Below are positions 45,043 to 58,460 of a DNA stretch of 64,000 nucleotides, in pieces. Under the pieces are notes generated by a model. It made no database searches, was not told the origin of the DNA, and saw only the letters and a list, made by a program, of their open reading frames with translations. The position numbers were made by a program, and so were the translations under genes. How positions within the stretch are numbered: position 1 is the stretch's first letter; each line of letters opens with the position of its first letter. The DNA comes from Phytoseiulus persimilis (lineage: Eukaryota; Arthropoda; Arachnida; Mesostigmata; Phytoseiidae). The stretch covers positions 45,256,745-45,320,744 of the forward strand of contig CM075102.1 of NCBI GenBank assembly GCA_037576195.1, given 5' to 3'.

Positions 45043-48000
45043 TCCCGAAAAGATGATACTCGCAGCGTGCAGGGACTCGGAATAATCGCTCCGCGCGCAT
45101 TTCGGGCGAACTCGTTGAGAGCGGTTCCGTCCAGAACGCGAAGATAACCGTGATTAGCTTCAATCTCCATCATCTACCGCGCAGCTTGTTCTCCCTCCGC
45201 CTGGCGAGTCCGTCCCCCACCGATTCTAGGCGCGGATTCCACGCGGCTCGCGCCCCCGCTCGTCGCGATTATTTGTTCCGTTCGAATCGGTTTGTTTCTG
45301 TGTCTCGGATCGCCGCTCCGCTTGCTTGTTTTTCGCATTACGGCGCCACCGAATCAGAGAAATATTGGGAGAGTCAATCACCGCCGCCGTCTTACCCTAT
45401 TCGGAGCTTAGCCAACTCGAATCGAGCAATCATCGTCTGCGGATGCTGACGCAGCGGCCGTTGTTGATCGATGCCGAATCGTCAGCCCTGTAGTTGGGAG
45501 ACGGACGAAAAGACTGCTTGAGCGGACAGATAGACTTTCGAAGCCAGTGTAAACCAATGTACGGCAAACACTTCGATATGTGGACCGACGATAGACAATC
45601 TGATTGACACAGGAGGCGCCCGTCGTCGGCCTCCTCGCTGTTCCTACAGCGCGTCCCCGCGATCTAACATTCACTTAGCGGCGGCACAGTGAATGAGACA
45701 CGCGCTCGGAGAAGAAAAGACAACTCGGAGCGATAGACGAACTCAGAAGTTGACTAACGGAATTAACTCGATTCCCGTCATTCAGTGCGCGGGTCGGCCC
45801 ACCCAGTTGTGGGTCTGGAGTTCCGTCGATTGTGTGGACTGCCTCCACAAGTGTTCGGACAACGACTGCAACAAAGACGACCACAGCGACAGCTCGCTGA
45901 GCGACCCCGCATTGCCTACAACTCGAGGTTCTTGATCGTTGTCCCGCTCGAAACGTGGGTATCGGGTCCGCGTGTCGTGTCCCGCGTGGTCGGACTACCG
46001 GGCTCGGACGGACCCGGCACACGCTAGCGGAGAGAGTTGAAGAAGACTGCCGAATTGCACGACAAGGTCCGAAAACGATTACGAGTGTCCGTTCTGCATG
46101 CTTGCTTTCACTTGACGCCAACTACTAGGGCTTCGAGGCGTCTTTAGGATTTCTCGGCGTTTTCACTGTCGAAATGGTATAAAATGAGGAGAACCTTGTG
46201 TTGTTCCGTCTCCTCTCGGATGCTGTTGTTGTTGCCACCGCAGCAACTGTCGCTTCCATGTGTGAGAGCAGTGATGGCGAGCAAGCAGCGGTCTGTTTCC
46301 GCTCGAATAGCCTCTAGCGGACTCCGGTCATAAAACAGAAAGACGAAAGCAGCAGAAAATCGCCCCCGTATTGTCGCCTCAACTGTTTTAGCTTTTCGCA
46401 AGTTACTTCATTGTGAGCGGCGATGCGGCGGCAGAGACGGAAGCAGCAATGGCGGTGCAACGTTCCGCTGAACAATCGGAGCGGTTTCGGCAAGTTCTCG
46501 CTGTCAGCGCCGAGTCGGCGTCGTTGTTGTCGTAGCGGCTGCCAGCGTCGTGCTGTTCTTTCAAGCACCCACTAATGATGGCTACTGTTTCGCGGGGGTT
46601 CCGCCGCCTGAGTGAGCCTCTCTCGAACATCCAAAAAAAATGTCAACCCCCTCCGAACGGTTCAGTGGAATTTTGGCTTCGTCACCTTTAACGAGACCAT
46701 GTTCCAAGAGCCTGCCTTATGTCGAAAAGGGAAAGGGGTGCAATCCAGCGCGCAAGCTAACCAGTCGCTGCGCTTGCATGACGACCATAAAAATGGCCGT
46801 AAGCGAAAGTATTCCCAACTGCTACACCTCTCCTTCTTGAAGTACAATGACGAGGGGATGAACGGAGTGCTCCGGTAACAAAGGAGTTAGGAGGGTTACT
46901 TCAGTGAGCTCGCGTTCTGCACCGCGAGGGGTGCTTGCCTCCTCCCCCTCCTTCGGAATAACTCTTCGACAAAGGCTGCATGGAGTTTGGGAGCTCTCAT
47001 AGGACCGGACCGAGCGGATTGCGTTCAAATGAACAACTCCGAATCGTTGCACGAAAATGTTGCGCGAGAATCGAGGAAAAAAGACAGGGCCAAGTTCAGG
47101 TGCTGAACTAGTGGTTCCTTAGGCTTACGTTCCAAATGGATCTGATCAACGACCAACACTTTGGAACCAAGCCGCTGACGGCAGAGCGAGTGATAAGTTC
47201 TAGTCGACAGTGCCGCAAAGCACAACCTTGGGTGGTTTCAGTTTCGTTGCGGCTAGCTTCCGGCACAACAAGCGAACCCTCGCCGGTAGAATGTAAACCT
47301 ACATTTAGAAAATAACATTCCAGATCATGCTCAGAGCTTCGAGGATAACTTGTATGGACTTGTTCGTCGATCCACTGGAGGGGGACCTCTGGCCGGGTCG
47401 ATCACTTCACGGCATTGCGCTGAACGCTCCGTAGTAAACAAAGATCAACTCCGCCTCGCCTGCTCATTTCTACGGAAAGCAACCCCTCCAGCCGGAATAA
47501 GTGTTCGGGGGCTCGGCTGGAGGAGCTTTGGAGTGAGCGAAACGGTCAGATGAGACTCTTGTCTTTCATACCTCCTCTTTCGTAGCCCTCTTGACGTACG
47601 GACTACGTGCTCGAGTGTTAGAAGTCTTCTCCACCAGGCCGACCAGCTCCCACTCCACGTTCGGAGCTGCGCCAGCGTATGATCCGATCTGCAGCCGAGG
47701 CGATGCTGGTCGAGCTCACAGAAAGGCGAACAGCGCGAACACTTGCGATATTTAGTGGAGATCTTCCAAACTTGGCCCGCCCATTTCTCCTCGCGCGAAT
47801 TAACGCGCACAGCAAACAGGATCATCATTCTAAAGATCCTGAACACATTAAGCACGAATGCGCGTCGCATCGTTGGAATGCTCTCGTCTTGTCGAAAGTT
47901 TATACATTCTCCGTTCTTTGAACGTCGTTGCACTCTACCTCGCTGCTCGCAACCGACTCTCGAACTTTTGTAGGGCTCGAGTTCGATCGTTAGTGAACCA

Positions 48001-48284
48001 GTTCCCCAAATGCTGCGCTGGCCAACGATGGGTGAAGTGAGGTAAGAGCGCCCCTTCCGTCGGGGTTGCCAGAGGGAGATGATAAAGATAATATGGAGAG
48101 CATTCTAAAGAGCCCGTCTTGCGGGCCGAGGGAAGCGTGCTGTGTACAATAAATTCGAGGAACTCAAGAAAACCCGAAAGAGTGGAGCAGCACCTGTCTT
48201 CCGAAATATGCTAACCCATTTAGATGCTCTATTACCCCCGCCCACAAAGTGGGCTAAATCGATTCGTTCGCTCGCTCTTTCGAG
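45043..48284. other. No gene recognised
   Basis: No supported gene. A good donor GAG|GTAAGAG (intron from 48042) has only a short open frame before it. A TATAAAA string at 46178-46184 has no initiator at the expected distance. A 59-codon ATG frame at 47137 has a weak codon pattern. Confidence 0.45.
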
Positions 48285-48303
48285 CGTCCGTCCGTCCGTC
48301 CGT
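48285..48303. repeat. (CGTC)4 repeat
   Basis: Four perfect units plus a partial one. Confidence 0.85.
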
Positions 48304-50380
48304 TCATTCATGTGGTATTGTAGCTCCCCGGAGCAATCCAGCTACTCGGTCAGGCTCCGCTAGCGCTGCGGCCTGAGAACACACAGGTGTACTCTTGGTG
48401 CAAAGTGCGCGAAATCGCATTAGGAAACTGCAAGCTCCGGGTTGTCGTCGTCCCGCTGCTTGCGAGCGCGCCGGTCGGAGCCGGCTTCCTCATAGCCCGC
48501 AAACAGCCACTGAGGAACGCACGGGCAAGGAGAGAGAGGCGATTCCGAATTCGATACGCACAGCTCACCGAATAAGCTCTGGCGGCTTCGTTGGAAATTG
48601 ATAAAAGTGGATCGCGAAGGGGAGAACACACCCTACTTCGTTTGATACCGGGAGAGGTAGCGCGAGTCGTGCGAGAAGCCGACGTTTCGCTTGGATAAGC
48701 TGCGTTCATAGCACGCAGTACTTTGTCCTCTGAAATGCGAAGCCCAGTGGTCAGCATCCCGGATCGTGAACGGCGGTTCCAAACCCTTCCGGGGAAGGAG
48801 CTCGGGAGGAGAACACTCCTTGATCCTGTCCTGAAGAAGAGAGATCTCCTTCTGTTCTTGGCCTCATCGCAGATCGTACAGCCGTGACTTCCCCCGGCGT
48901 AACTTGCATGTCACGCTATATTCTGCTTGCGATCCCAGGACGCGAGCCCCTCTTCACCGACCGGACGATTACCGGCCAAGCTCCACTCTGAAGCTGGCGC
49001 TGATGTTTCCTCGAAGGCCGAGTGCGGGTGCTGTTGCCCAAGCTAACGCATCTCGCCAACGCTACCCCCGGGAGGTCACAGCCGATCCGGACAGCATTGT
49101 CCTATTTTCGAGCCGCTCGGACAACTTCCTTGCGCTGTCTCTCATGGTTGTCCCGTCCCCGAGTCAAACCCCTGACCCTCGAAACTTCACCACCTGTGTC
49201 ATTCCTCCTCCACCACTGCGAGAAACGCCCCCAGCAGGAAGGGGATTCTTGGGCCGACTGTACCGGCGACCATCGCACGAATAGCACTCTCATCGAGATC
49301 GCAGGGTCAGAGATGAAAACATAAAGTACACTCAGCGCGTTTGGGGGTGCTGCTCAATGTTCCAAACTTCGCTCGTCGGCTTTGATATGGACTGGAACCG
49401 CTGCCGTTTCGTTCTGAGCAGGAATGGATTCGAGGCAGGGGGGAGGAGAGAAACCAAAAGAGAGCTAACGATTTTTTGTCTCGCACTCCACAGAGCCGCG
49501 CTGCTAAAAAACCTACAACTGGCAGACGCGAGATAAGGTGCTACAGCGCCCCTCCCCCTCTCTCACTCCCCTCTTTCCACATTTTCTTTTTCATTTCTCT
49601 CTCAGACGTGCAGTAGGGTGTAAATAGTCGACGGCGGGAAGAAGCTTCTGCTTCATGCAATACGATCCGCTCGGAGGACTACGAGGGCCGAGAAGAAGGG
49701 CGCGATGAACGGACCCATGTTAGCCACGGTCTCTGACGAATGCGTTGCTGGAACTCTAGTGCTTGCAAGCCGGTTCTCATGTTAATTGATACACAAGCTA
49801 CGCTACCAACTGGCTTGCCGGTCAGTTGGTATTCGCTTCGAGCTCATTCCGAGAGTGCTCTGGTGTTCGGTATGGCATCCGCACACTGGATGAATTTAAT
49901 CCTGGTCTCACCGCACTCAGTCAGACAGACAGTTGGCCGTGGTCGCCAGCGCGTTCAACCGGCGGGCCCGGGCTCGAACTTGGAAGCTGGGAAAGGCTTC
50001 CATTGAATTGCGTGATCACGTTCCGATCGGCGGCGGCTGTCTGGCTCCGCATTGGTAACAATATAGCGTCGGTCAGAGTCATAATTTCAGGAGTCGCCGG
50101 CGAGGAGTTCGAACGGTTTCACTTAATGCAGAGCGTCGAATCCACTGTACTCAGGAAAGAAGCCACCAGAAGAGCATCGACAGGTCGACCGATAGCCATA
50201 TCTTCATTACGTACGCTTCGACCACGCCGACCGTTGGCCTCGCCCGGTGCTGCCATGGGATCCAACGACGGATTCCCAACGGTGGACGGAAGCGAATAGG
50301 AGAAGCTTTACCAAAAGAGAAACCATTATCAGCCCGGGATCGGATAATTAGTACCAGTTGGAAGCGTGGGGGCTCTTCTG
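48304..50380. other. No gene recognised
   Basis: Nothing supported. Confidence 0.5.
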
Positions 50381-50440
50381 CCGGTTGGCTGGATGACTGG
50401 CTGGCTGGCTGGCGGGTTGGCTCGGCCGCTCGTTCGCCCA
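50381..50440. repeat. Period-4 island with (CTGG)4
   Basis: Perfect (CTGG)4 at 50397-50412, flanked by imperfect units. Confidence 0.8.
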
Positions 50441-51940
50441 CACTCATGGAAACGGCAGGCTTGCGGGAGTTCTTTGGGTAGTTTGGGTAATCTGCATTTT
50501 AGGCAAAGGACGTTGAGGCATACAAAGCTGCTCGCATATTGGATCACCCCCTCGTGCCCAGGTCCATACAGCAAGCAAAGCTGGCGTTCTGCCACTCAGT
50601 TAGCCGGTCGTTCTCTATCCGCCACGAGCGGCGTCTCAAATCAAGTCGGACTTCCGCCGGCTCACCCGGGTGCCGAATCGCAACAGACGCCCGCTCGCCT
50701 CCTCTGTTGTTGGTTGACCTATCGCAGTCGTGCATGCGATTGAGCGGCTGGAACGGATACCGAGTCAGTGATGCACGAGGTCACACTTGTCATTCCTGAC
50801 CACCGAATTGGTCAAGCGGGAGATCGGGTTGCTTGAGGCACGCGGGGTGCTCTGTCGGGTGAAACGTTGGCGCGATAGCGGTCCGAGCAGACGGGAAAAC
50901 CCGGCGAGTCGGTGAGTTACGCTCACGCGCTGAGAATCCGAGTGTTCAACAGCGGCTTAGTGCTCGCGGTACCAACCTGTAATATTTGATGTCGGTAATC
51001 TGACCGCCCGTCCGTATATTTAGCCGCCGGTGCCTGTCAGTGCCTTCGTTTCTGCACCGTACATCAATCATCCATTCGTCCATTCATTGAGGGTTTGAAC
51101 GGAACCGCCGTCAACATTCCCGACGGTCAGGCTGAGCAACAGGCTTATTAGACTCGCTATAAGTGGTTGTGGTTTCCGCCGCCGCCGACGCAACATACAA
51201 TTTCAGATTTAATCTATTATATTGCGGGCGAGCGGTCAGGCCAGCCAGGCCGGCTAACCAACATGGCGACCTATTCCATCAGGGTGACACCCAAACAACG
51301 TTCCATTCGACTGGCATCGAGCAGGGAGGGTCGCTGGCCACCCTCACGCAGCCAACTGCACAGGACAACGAAAACGACGACGGCGGTGGCAGCGGCGCGG
51401 CAGATATAGATCCACTACACCACCACCACGACAACCATTGCCGCCACAACCACCCCCTTCGGGCACAAGTTCGGGGCGAGGGGGATTTATGTGGTTTATA
51501 TCGCTCTCAGCGGACCGTAGTCGTCAGAAGAGCGATGATGTTGATTTTGGACATCGCCGATGGCCGCTGCGCTGGAGACTCCGCCGACTTTTTCAATTCC
51601 TCGAGTTTTCGAAGCTCGCACCACCGTGTCCGAATCATCTGTTTCAATCAAGCTCCGCTTGACATCCTCACGGTGTTTGGCTCGGTCCGAACCCCCGCAG
51701 CTACCGAGACCGGCAGAAGGGAGGGACGACGTTGTCGTTTCTGTCCGAGCGGTCAGAGCTCGCGTCCTCGATAGGAAACATCAACGTTTGACTATGCCAG
51801 ACGAGAGCACACTGTGTATGGGTTTGTCCGCTTGACTAGGCGTGAGTAATTATTCGGCTTAGATTCGGCCCGGGGCAATATGTGACCGTGTATGCTAACC
51901 TATTTGGAACGACGAGGGAAACGACGCTGAACCAAAGGCC
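50441..51940. other. No gene recognised
   Basis: A 203-codon plus-strand frame (51163-51774) has no splice signals, no domain and a histidine run from simple sequence. Nothing else is supported. Confidence 0.5.
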
Positions 51941-51956
51941 GCCCGATCGATCGGGC
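51941..51956. repeat. 16-bp perfect palindrome
   Basis: GCCCGATCGATCGGGC equals its reverse complement. Confidence 0.85.
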
Positions 51957-54900
51957 ATTCCCCCCGACCTGAAGCCGAAGCAGACAGCGCACTGAGAGCG
52001 CGAAAACTCTCAATCGACATGCTTATATCCGCTCGTCGTAGATCGCCGAAAGAAATGCCGCAGCTGAAGAGTTATGGATTCCGGAAAACCAGCTAGACCA
52101 GCACTTGAATTCGTGGGAGCACTAATCTCGGTTCTCGCAGTTGAGGCCTCGAAGTTCAGGCGTTTTTCATTCCTCGTGCATGTATAATAATGGGTTCATG
52201 CAAGAACAGTTCAGAGTTGATGCATTTTGCGAGAGGAACTTGGAAAAGTTTCCCTCTGTTTGCACGAATGGATGGAGGCTGTGGAATAAGTCATGAAAGA
52301 ACTTCGGGGTCCCTGTCATGGATTCGCACGGCGGAACAGTCCCGGAACTCCTCCTCCATGACGACCTGTATGCTTGAACTGGATGTTCTGAACCAAGTCC
52401 GTTCCAACCCAAGACGTGGCTCATCTTCTCGACCCGGATGACATAGAGTCGGATTTCTCTCAATATTCTGCAAGCTTCACCGCGGTTTGAAAGACCCTGA
52501 ATCCTTTGCGTGTCGGGGACGGAGCGTAACAACCATCGGTTGCTCGGAGAGAGGGTGTGCTGTTCTCTGAAGCGGATTCTTCAAGGCGGACACGTCACTG
52601 AAAAGAAGTCCAGTTTTGGAGATCCATTCAGGAGGGCTCTTGAGGATATTATTATAGAGATGTCACACTCACTTTAGGACGTTAAAGGTTGTTCTCGGCG
52701 CTGCGGCTGCTGTCAGCGGCTTCTGCTGCTCCGTCTGTCCTCGTGGAGAAAAGAGGGATTTCTTCAAGAGATTCGTCCTTTCGCTGATACCTTAGCTGGC
52801 TGTCCCGTAAATCCTTGCCGCGCCACTCGACGATCCCTGCAGAATATAAAGTACGCCGATAAGTCCTGATATGACTCAACGGCGCCGGTCGTGAAGCCCG
52901 TCACAGCCCGCTCGACCATATGAAGTTTTATATCGAGTATATGCTACGTACAATTTATTCATGTACCTGCTACCCGGTTCGCTAACCGAGTCGACGCGTC
53001 GAGCCGCGGGATTCTCCCGCGACAACAGGTGAAAATAACGGTAGTATCTCTCATATGAACCGGGGAGAAGAATGGCAGGTTCAAGAGGCGTTCGAGCTGG
53101 CGGGAGCACCGGCTTCGAGACGGCCGATTCACGCGTCGTGCTCCTGATGCAGCCTGGCGGTTCGGTGGCACGCGCCGGGGCAGAGGTCCACCGTGGCCGG
53201 TACGCATCGAGCGTTAGTCACAATATTCGGAGCCTCGGCTCCTACTCTGCGACTGGCGGTGGTGGCCGAGGCGCACTCGAGTGAAACGCATTGATCTATG
53301 AGTCACGCTGCGTGAATGGATGGACATACGAAAGAATAGATGAGCAACAGCTCGGCGAGTCCGTGCTGGTGTATCTCCACACCGGAGACAGAGTCGCCAT
53401 ATCGCTGTGGAGCCGTCCGGAGAATCAACACTCCGTGTTCCTGTATGCTCAGCCGCGTTCACTCGCCGAACACGAACTGAACCTCGCTGAGCGCGGACGG
53501 GAGCTCCGATTGGAAAACCTCACTTGTCGACAATGCGCCGCGGATTCCCACTGCCTCTGCAGCTCGAAGATGGTTGCTGAACTTGGCGAACCATTTACGC
53601 TTCCATTGGAGCGGAACACGGTTCCATCCCCGGCTAACCACCCCAGAATCATCTCCCCTCGTCGCCAGTCCCCACACCGAGCGGATCTCTTCGACATCCT
53701 CCCCAGCTTCGTAATAGCCACCACACATCGCCGAATGAATGACCGTTTTCCACTCGCTCGCCCTCACACATGTATTTACAATCGCGGCTGCTCGAAAAAT
53801 GGCCATTCGCAGTGCCGGGACCGCTTGATGCGCCCCGCCGACATAAAGTTCGGAGGAAAACACTCATGGATTGTGGCAGTTCATCCCCCGATGTAGGGAA
53901 TGATATGCCCGCGAGCAGCTGCTCTCTGGCGACATATCGCGGGTCTCGCGCAAAATGACTCAAACGTTCTGAAGCACAGCGTCCTCCAGCCCTCCTCTCG
54001 TGATTTTTTTGTCACTCCTTTCGTGCGGAGGACGACTTTGTCTCAAAGGAGCAATTAGCGGATGCAAGACCGGAGAGAGTTGGCGGCTCACAAGAATCGC
54101 TGTCCCTCGACCTTGCCAAGAAGTGAACTTTCAACTTCCGAGGGTCGACGAGGAACCGATGGGGAACCTTTTCGGAGGCGGCCGAGTAAATAGCGACGAC
54201 GGCCCTTCTTGAAAGCTTCCTTCCAGAATCATTGTCAGGTCGCGAGATCGCGGGCCCCCATCATCGGAACGAGCGGCTTGTGGCTCCCAGGATGGCTGGG
54301 AGGGCCAGTTCGTTACCCGCAGAAACGGGAACCGCTTCAGCGGATTGGGGCAACTTCCGTTCGGGAACCACCGGAATCGAAACGCGACAGAAAGCGGAAA
54401 GCTGCTGTATCGTCATCGTCTCTTGCGAGGAAGGTGTTCGGGGAACTGTGGAGCACGCGCAAGGATGGTCGTTCCCTCTTTTCCGCTCGACGTTCTCTCT
54501 TTATGTATGGTTTTGAATCGCGGTGACGACCACTGCACGAAAGTGGAATAACTCCCGGATTTGCATTTTTTCTTCATAAACTCCGAGTCGGTGACTTTCC
54601 GAACGCGCGGATATTCCTTCGCTTGCTCTCTGCTGTTCCTGCCTTCTGCATCAGCCTGGACGGAACGCCCGAACTGATCAAACATTTATCCGGCGAACAT
54701 CGATTTAGACCGCGAAGCTTGAACTCTCGCGTCGTGAACTTCTCGCAGCTCAGCCGAATTCCTTGCCACCTTCGAGCCGACCGAGGAGGGCGAGAGAATC
54801 CGTTCAGGCCATCGGATGAGGCCCGGAACGATCAGCGATTTCTATTCCCGACATGGATCCGCTGACAAGGGGCTGTCATGACATGAGTGCGTTGGGGCTG

Positions 54901-55837
54901 TGTCGTAATGTTTGATTTTTGAACGCTCCTGAACGGTTCCAGACGAACCAGACTTCGTTCCGAAGTCATTCTCAGCATCCGCTCGAGCAGAGAATCTTAT
55001 AATACGACCAACGTTTCGAAACTCCGAACTCGGGCTTCCCAAGGAAACTTCCCCCCACCGCAAGTATGCAAACCTATGCACGGCGACCTCGGGGGGAAAA
55101 ACCCCATCGCAGAAAAACTCCTCCAAAAATGATCTTCGCTCGCTTCCTCACAGCACGGTTTTTATAGAGAGACATCGGGAGAATGTGCGCTGTCTTCTGT
55201 TCTGCTTTCCAAGTTTTTCCTTGGTCGTTCCATTCCCAGAACTGTCTGTCGTCTCCAAAGTGTTCTTCCGACATTGATTTTCCATGGACGTCGTACTGTT
55301 ACCGTCTCGCAATGGATCGACTCCGTCGTTTTCATCAGGAGTCACGCGCCGCCCGTGTCCTGGAAAAAATCCATCCTTTGTTTCGTCGCTCACATTGGAT
55401 TCGAGTTTGCGGCGTGAGATCAACGCCCCGAGTCGATGCGAACACCAGGGGCGTTGGCTGAAAAGTGAAGAACCGTTCAGATCTCCAAACGGGAAGCTGT
55501 AAGTCGGTGCGGTCCGACGCGACGAGCTTCCAACAACAACTCTGGCATGCAGTCAGGAGATGTAATGGATTGTATTTGATTCTTGCGGAGTCCGAGTGAA
55601 GAATTCTAAATTGCTCTCTCACACGCATACCTTCAGCGCAGGCGATCCGAGTGGGAAGTAGCGGAGTCCAGAACCTTCGGCCGTTAGCGGCGAACCGTCT
55701 TGCTCATATAGCCGAAACGGCGCACCGGACCTATAGCGGACGAGCGACCAAACGTACGGAACACCATTTATACTTAAGAGAGTTTTCTTCCTACGCTTTC
55801 CTCTCCTGCTTCTTGCCGGGCGGTGGCTACTGGATTC
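51957..55837. other. No gene recognised
   Basis: A 201-codon frame at 53291-53896 superficially resembles part of a C1q/TNF fold but fails the codon test. No other candidate. Confidence 0.5.
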
Positions 55838-55854
55838 CTCTCTCTCTCTCTCTC
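55838..55854. repeat. (CT)8 microsatellite
   Basis: Eight perfect dinucleotide units plus one base. Confidence 0.9.
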
Positions 55855-55974
55855 GCTCTGCTGCGGGCTCATGCTTTCAAATGAAATATTGACCGATGGT
55901 CTGCTGTCACAGTCAGTTGAATTGTTCGACGACGACGACGCTCTCCTTTTACGGCAAGACAAACGGATTTTCAG

Positions 55975-56035
55975 ACGTACCCACAGACAGACAGATCGAG
56001 CACGAACGAACCAGACTGACTGACTTGCCGGACGG
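55975..56035. repeat. Period-4 degenerate repeat island (CAGA/GAAC/GACT)
   Basis: Short runs of CAGA, CGAA and GACT units follow each other without a single dominant unit. Confidence 0.55.
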
Positions 56036-58316
56036 CTGGACGAAGGAACGTTTCTCTCTTATTAAATAGCAGCTTGCTTCATAAAAATAGGGTCACTCAC
56101 TCAGTGTTCAGCGTTGCCGTACTGCAAGATGTAGGCGCCAGCGACTGCATGGAATCCTGACTTGCGGCGGCGGCCAAGCACACCAGAGCGGAGCAGAGCG
56201 CAAGAACTCACTTTCCTAACCGTTGGTTTTTATGACGGTCACTAGGCAACTGGAAACGTGCGCTCACTGAGCGAATGTTGAACGAACATTATTACAAAAG
56301 AAACCTATTCCTGCGAAATCATACTCAGCACGCCAAGAACAAACGTCTGCGTTGTCCAGGTTTTTGTCCTCGCGTAGGCGAGGAAAAAATAGGAGAAACT
56401 TCGAGAAGGAATCCGATGCGAGACAAAAAAGTGAAGACGTTCCCCGCGGGAGCTCGGAGTCCTGCTTCGGAGTGAAGCCGGCGGTCGGGACTTGAACTCA
56501 GTTTTCTTGTTCGTGCCTCCGTGTCGGATGAGAAAACCTGCACCGCTCGCGTTCAGCTAGCAAACAGCGTAATCTCAACATCCAGCAGAGATCAGGATGG
56601 GTGGGGAGGCCCACTACGTGTTCCAGCAACAGTGACACGAAGGACTGCGCCAAAATGAATGCCGAAGGGTTTAGGGAGGATCAGCGTCTACGGCGATACG
56701 TTGCCGACCCCGAGCCCTCCTGTTGCACCGAATCAACTTGCATGGATCCGCAAACGGGCAACTGAGTCGGAAACCGCGTGGAATCCGGGAATCACACTAC
56801 GCTGTGGGGCAGATTTAGCGAAGCGGAACTCGTTCAACTTCATGAGAAGCTCTCAGTTACCTCGATAGTCACATAACTCGACCGCACTCGTCCGCGTTGG
56901 AGTTTTTTCCACTCGAATTTCCTTTCAATAGATCTATCGATGAATCACTTGAGCCGACGATCTTGTTATCGCGAACAAAGCCATGAGAGAGGGTGCGTTC
57001 TTCGATGGCGCGTATGATTATTCTGGTACGTAACTTTTCTTGGATTATTTCTGCAGAGGAGCAATTAAAGATAATCCCCTCGACCTCCACACGAACATGC
57101 CGACAGGGAACAAGATCAGTTGACGGCGGATTTTCTGCCTCTGCTCAGCTCGAGAATCTCGCTCTCCTCAATTTGAAGGGCAGTTTAACATCAGCCCGAC
57201 TTCGCCATTGTAGAAGGGCGTCTTCTCCTCGTGTTGTTCAGCCTTTGTCTCCTGAGCGGCGCTACTGTTGTCCTCCTGAGCGGTTTCCCACTAGTGAGCC
57301 AGCAACAGGATGGATCGCAAGCCCGAATACTCCAGGCGACCGATGTATTTCCGTGGGCTCGTGTGGTCGCCGACCTGAAGTGTGAAATGGGGAGACAGCG
57401 ACAACGGCCGTCGGAAGAGGAGGGAAAACTCGGGGTTCGGACAACAACAACAACTACGATGGCAGCATCAGAGGCATTTCCGTAATTAAACTCGCAATCG
57501 CCAGACGTACGTTCGGGGTGACGAACGTAAGGGAAGACGCTACGAAGAACTTTGTCCCCGTCTCTGGGTAGGAAGCGTTCGTTCCCCGGAGAAAGCCGCT
57601 TTGCAGAAAATCTAATTTCCTGACGGGAAACCCGAGGAGAAGAGAACCGGGTGGCAGACATTCTGAACGAGTGGGTGAGAGCTGTGCGAACCAATTAAGC
57701 GGTTGAGCCAGTTAGATTCTGCGAGCAGCACTCCGCCAACCAGCTAGCGTACGAGTCGGATATATCTATGTTTAAAGCACATCAACAACGGCGGAGAAGA
57801 TTATCACGAAATGAAAAATACAGCTCAGTTCAATCTTACGTCAGCTCAGAAGCCCCGGCTGTGTATTGGGGCGCGACTCTGGAGTTGACTTCGAACCACC
57901 CGGAGGGGCAGAGCCTGTCGAACAAGCCGAAGTGACTCCGAATTTGGGAATTCTTCGGCGATAGGCGATTCAAAAAAAGTCGAGTTTCGAGGAAATTCAT
58001 GAGTTCACGAAAAAAAAAATCTTCAAAAATTCCCGCTGTCTTCGGGGAATCGATAAATTCGAAAAAGTTGGGGAGTTCGGAGATTGATGAATTAAAAATT
58101 GAAACACGGAGTAAAACCGAACAGCACGGTCCTCCATTCGTTAGCGATCCCGCAATTCAGTATGACGTCAATACGAACCTCCGCAAAACAGATCCGGTTG
58201 ATCTTCCGGTCGTCTGATCTGTGGATCGCGTACCGTCTGGGGCTCAGGGATTCAGATGCACTCTCCGGTGAGGACCGTAGGCTCGACTGGTGAATCTCTC
58301 GCTCATGTTTTGATTT
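56036..58316. other. No confirmed gene
   Basis: An acceptor-like tract ends at AG 57240-57241 and two frames are open after it, neither convincing. An (ACA)-type run lies at 57441-57454. Nothing else is supported. Confidence 0.45.
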
Positions 58317-58332
58317 TTTCGACTTCCTTCAG
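58316..58332 (+). promoter_or_regulatory. Strong 3' splice site
   Basis: A T-rich tract and CGACTTCCTTCAG (AG at 58331-58332) make one of the best acceptors in the window, feeding the open frame that follows. Confidence 0.4.
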
Positions 58333-58450
58333 GTTCTTTCGGGTACCTGCTCAACTCCCGCCACCCGCCGTCAGTGCTAGTAGCAGCAGCGTTAAAGACG
58401 ACGGTGATGGCGGGGAGAATACTAAGAAGAGAAGCCTCGGGTTCCTTTGA
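58333..58450 (+). CDS. Candidate last coding exon, unknown protein
   Basis: The product is not recognised. After the strong acceptor and one leading base, 38 codons are open to TGA 58448-58450. Purines are about 68, 55 and 32 percent at codon positions 1, 2 and 3, and a run of 23 consecutive purine-first codons encodes a hydrophilic tail containing SSSSVKDDGDGGENTKKRS. An AATATA hexamer, a weak polyadenylation variant, starts 5 bases after the stop (58455-58460). The start phase fits the end phase of the candidate exon 21841-22207. The exon is short, so chance remains possible. Confidence 0.35.
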
Positions 58451-58460
58451 AAAGAATATA

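Noticed and set aside
47137-47316. 59-codon plus-strand ATG ORF
   Set aside because: Codon position 1 is about 54 percent purine, with no splice or promoter support.
53291-53896. Peptide with a GDRVAISLW strand reminiscent of the end of a C1q/TNF domain
   Set aside because: Codon position 1 is about 50 percent purine, the FSG-type core is missing, there is no acceptor with a pyrimidine tract, and no upstream half of the fold was found.
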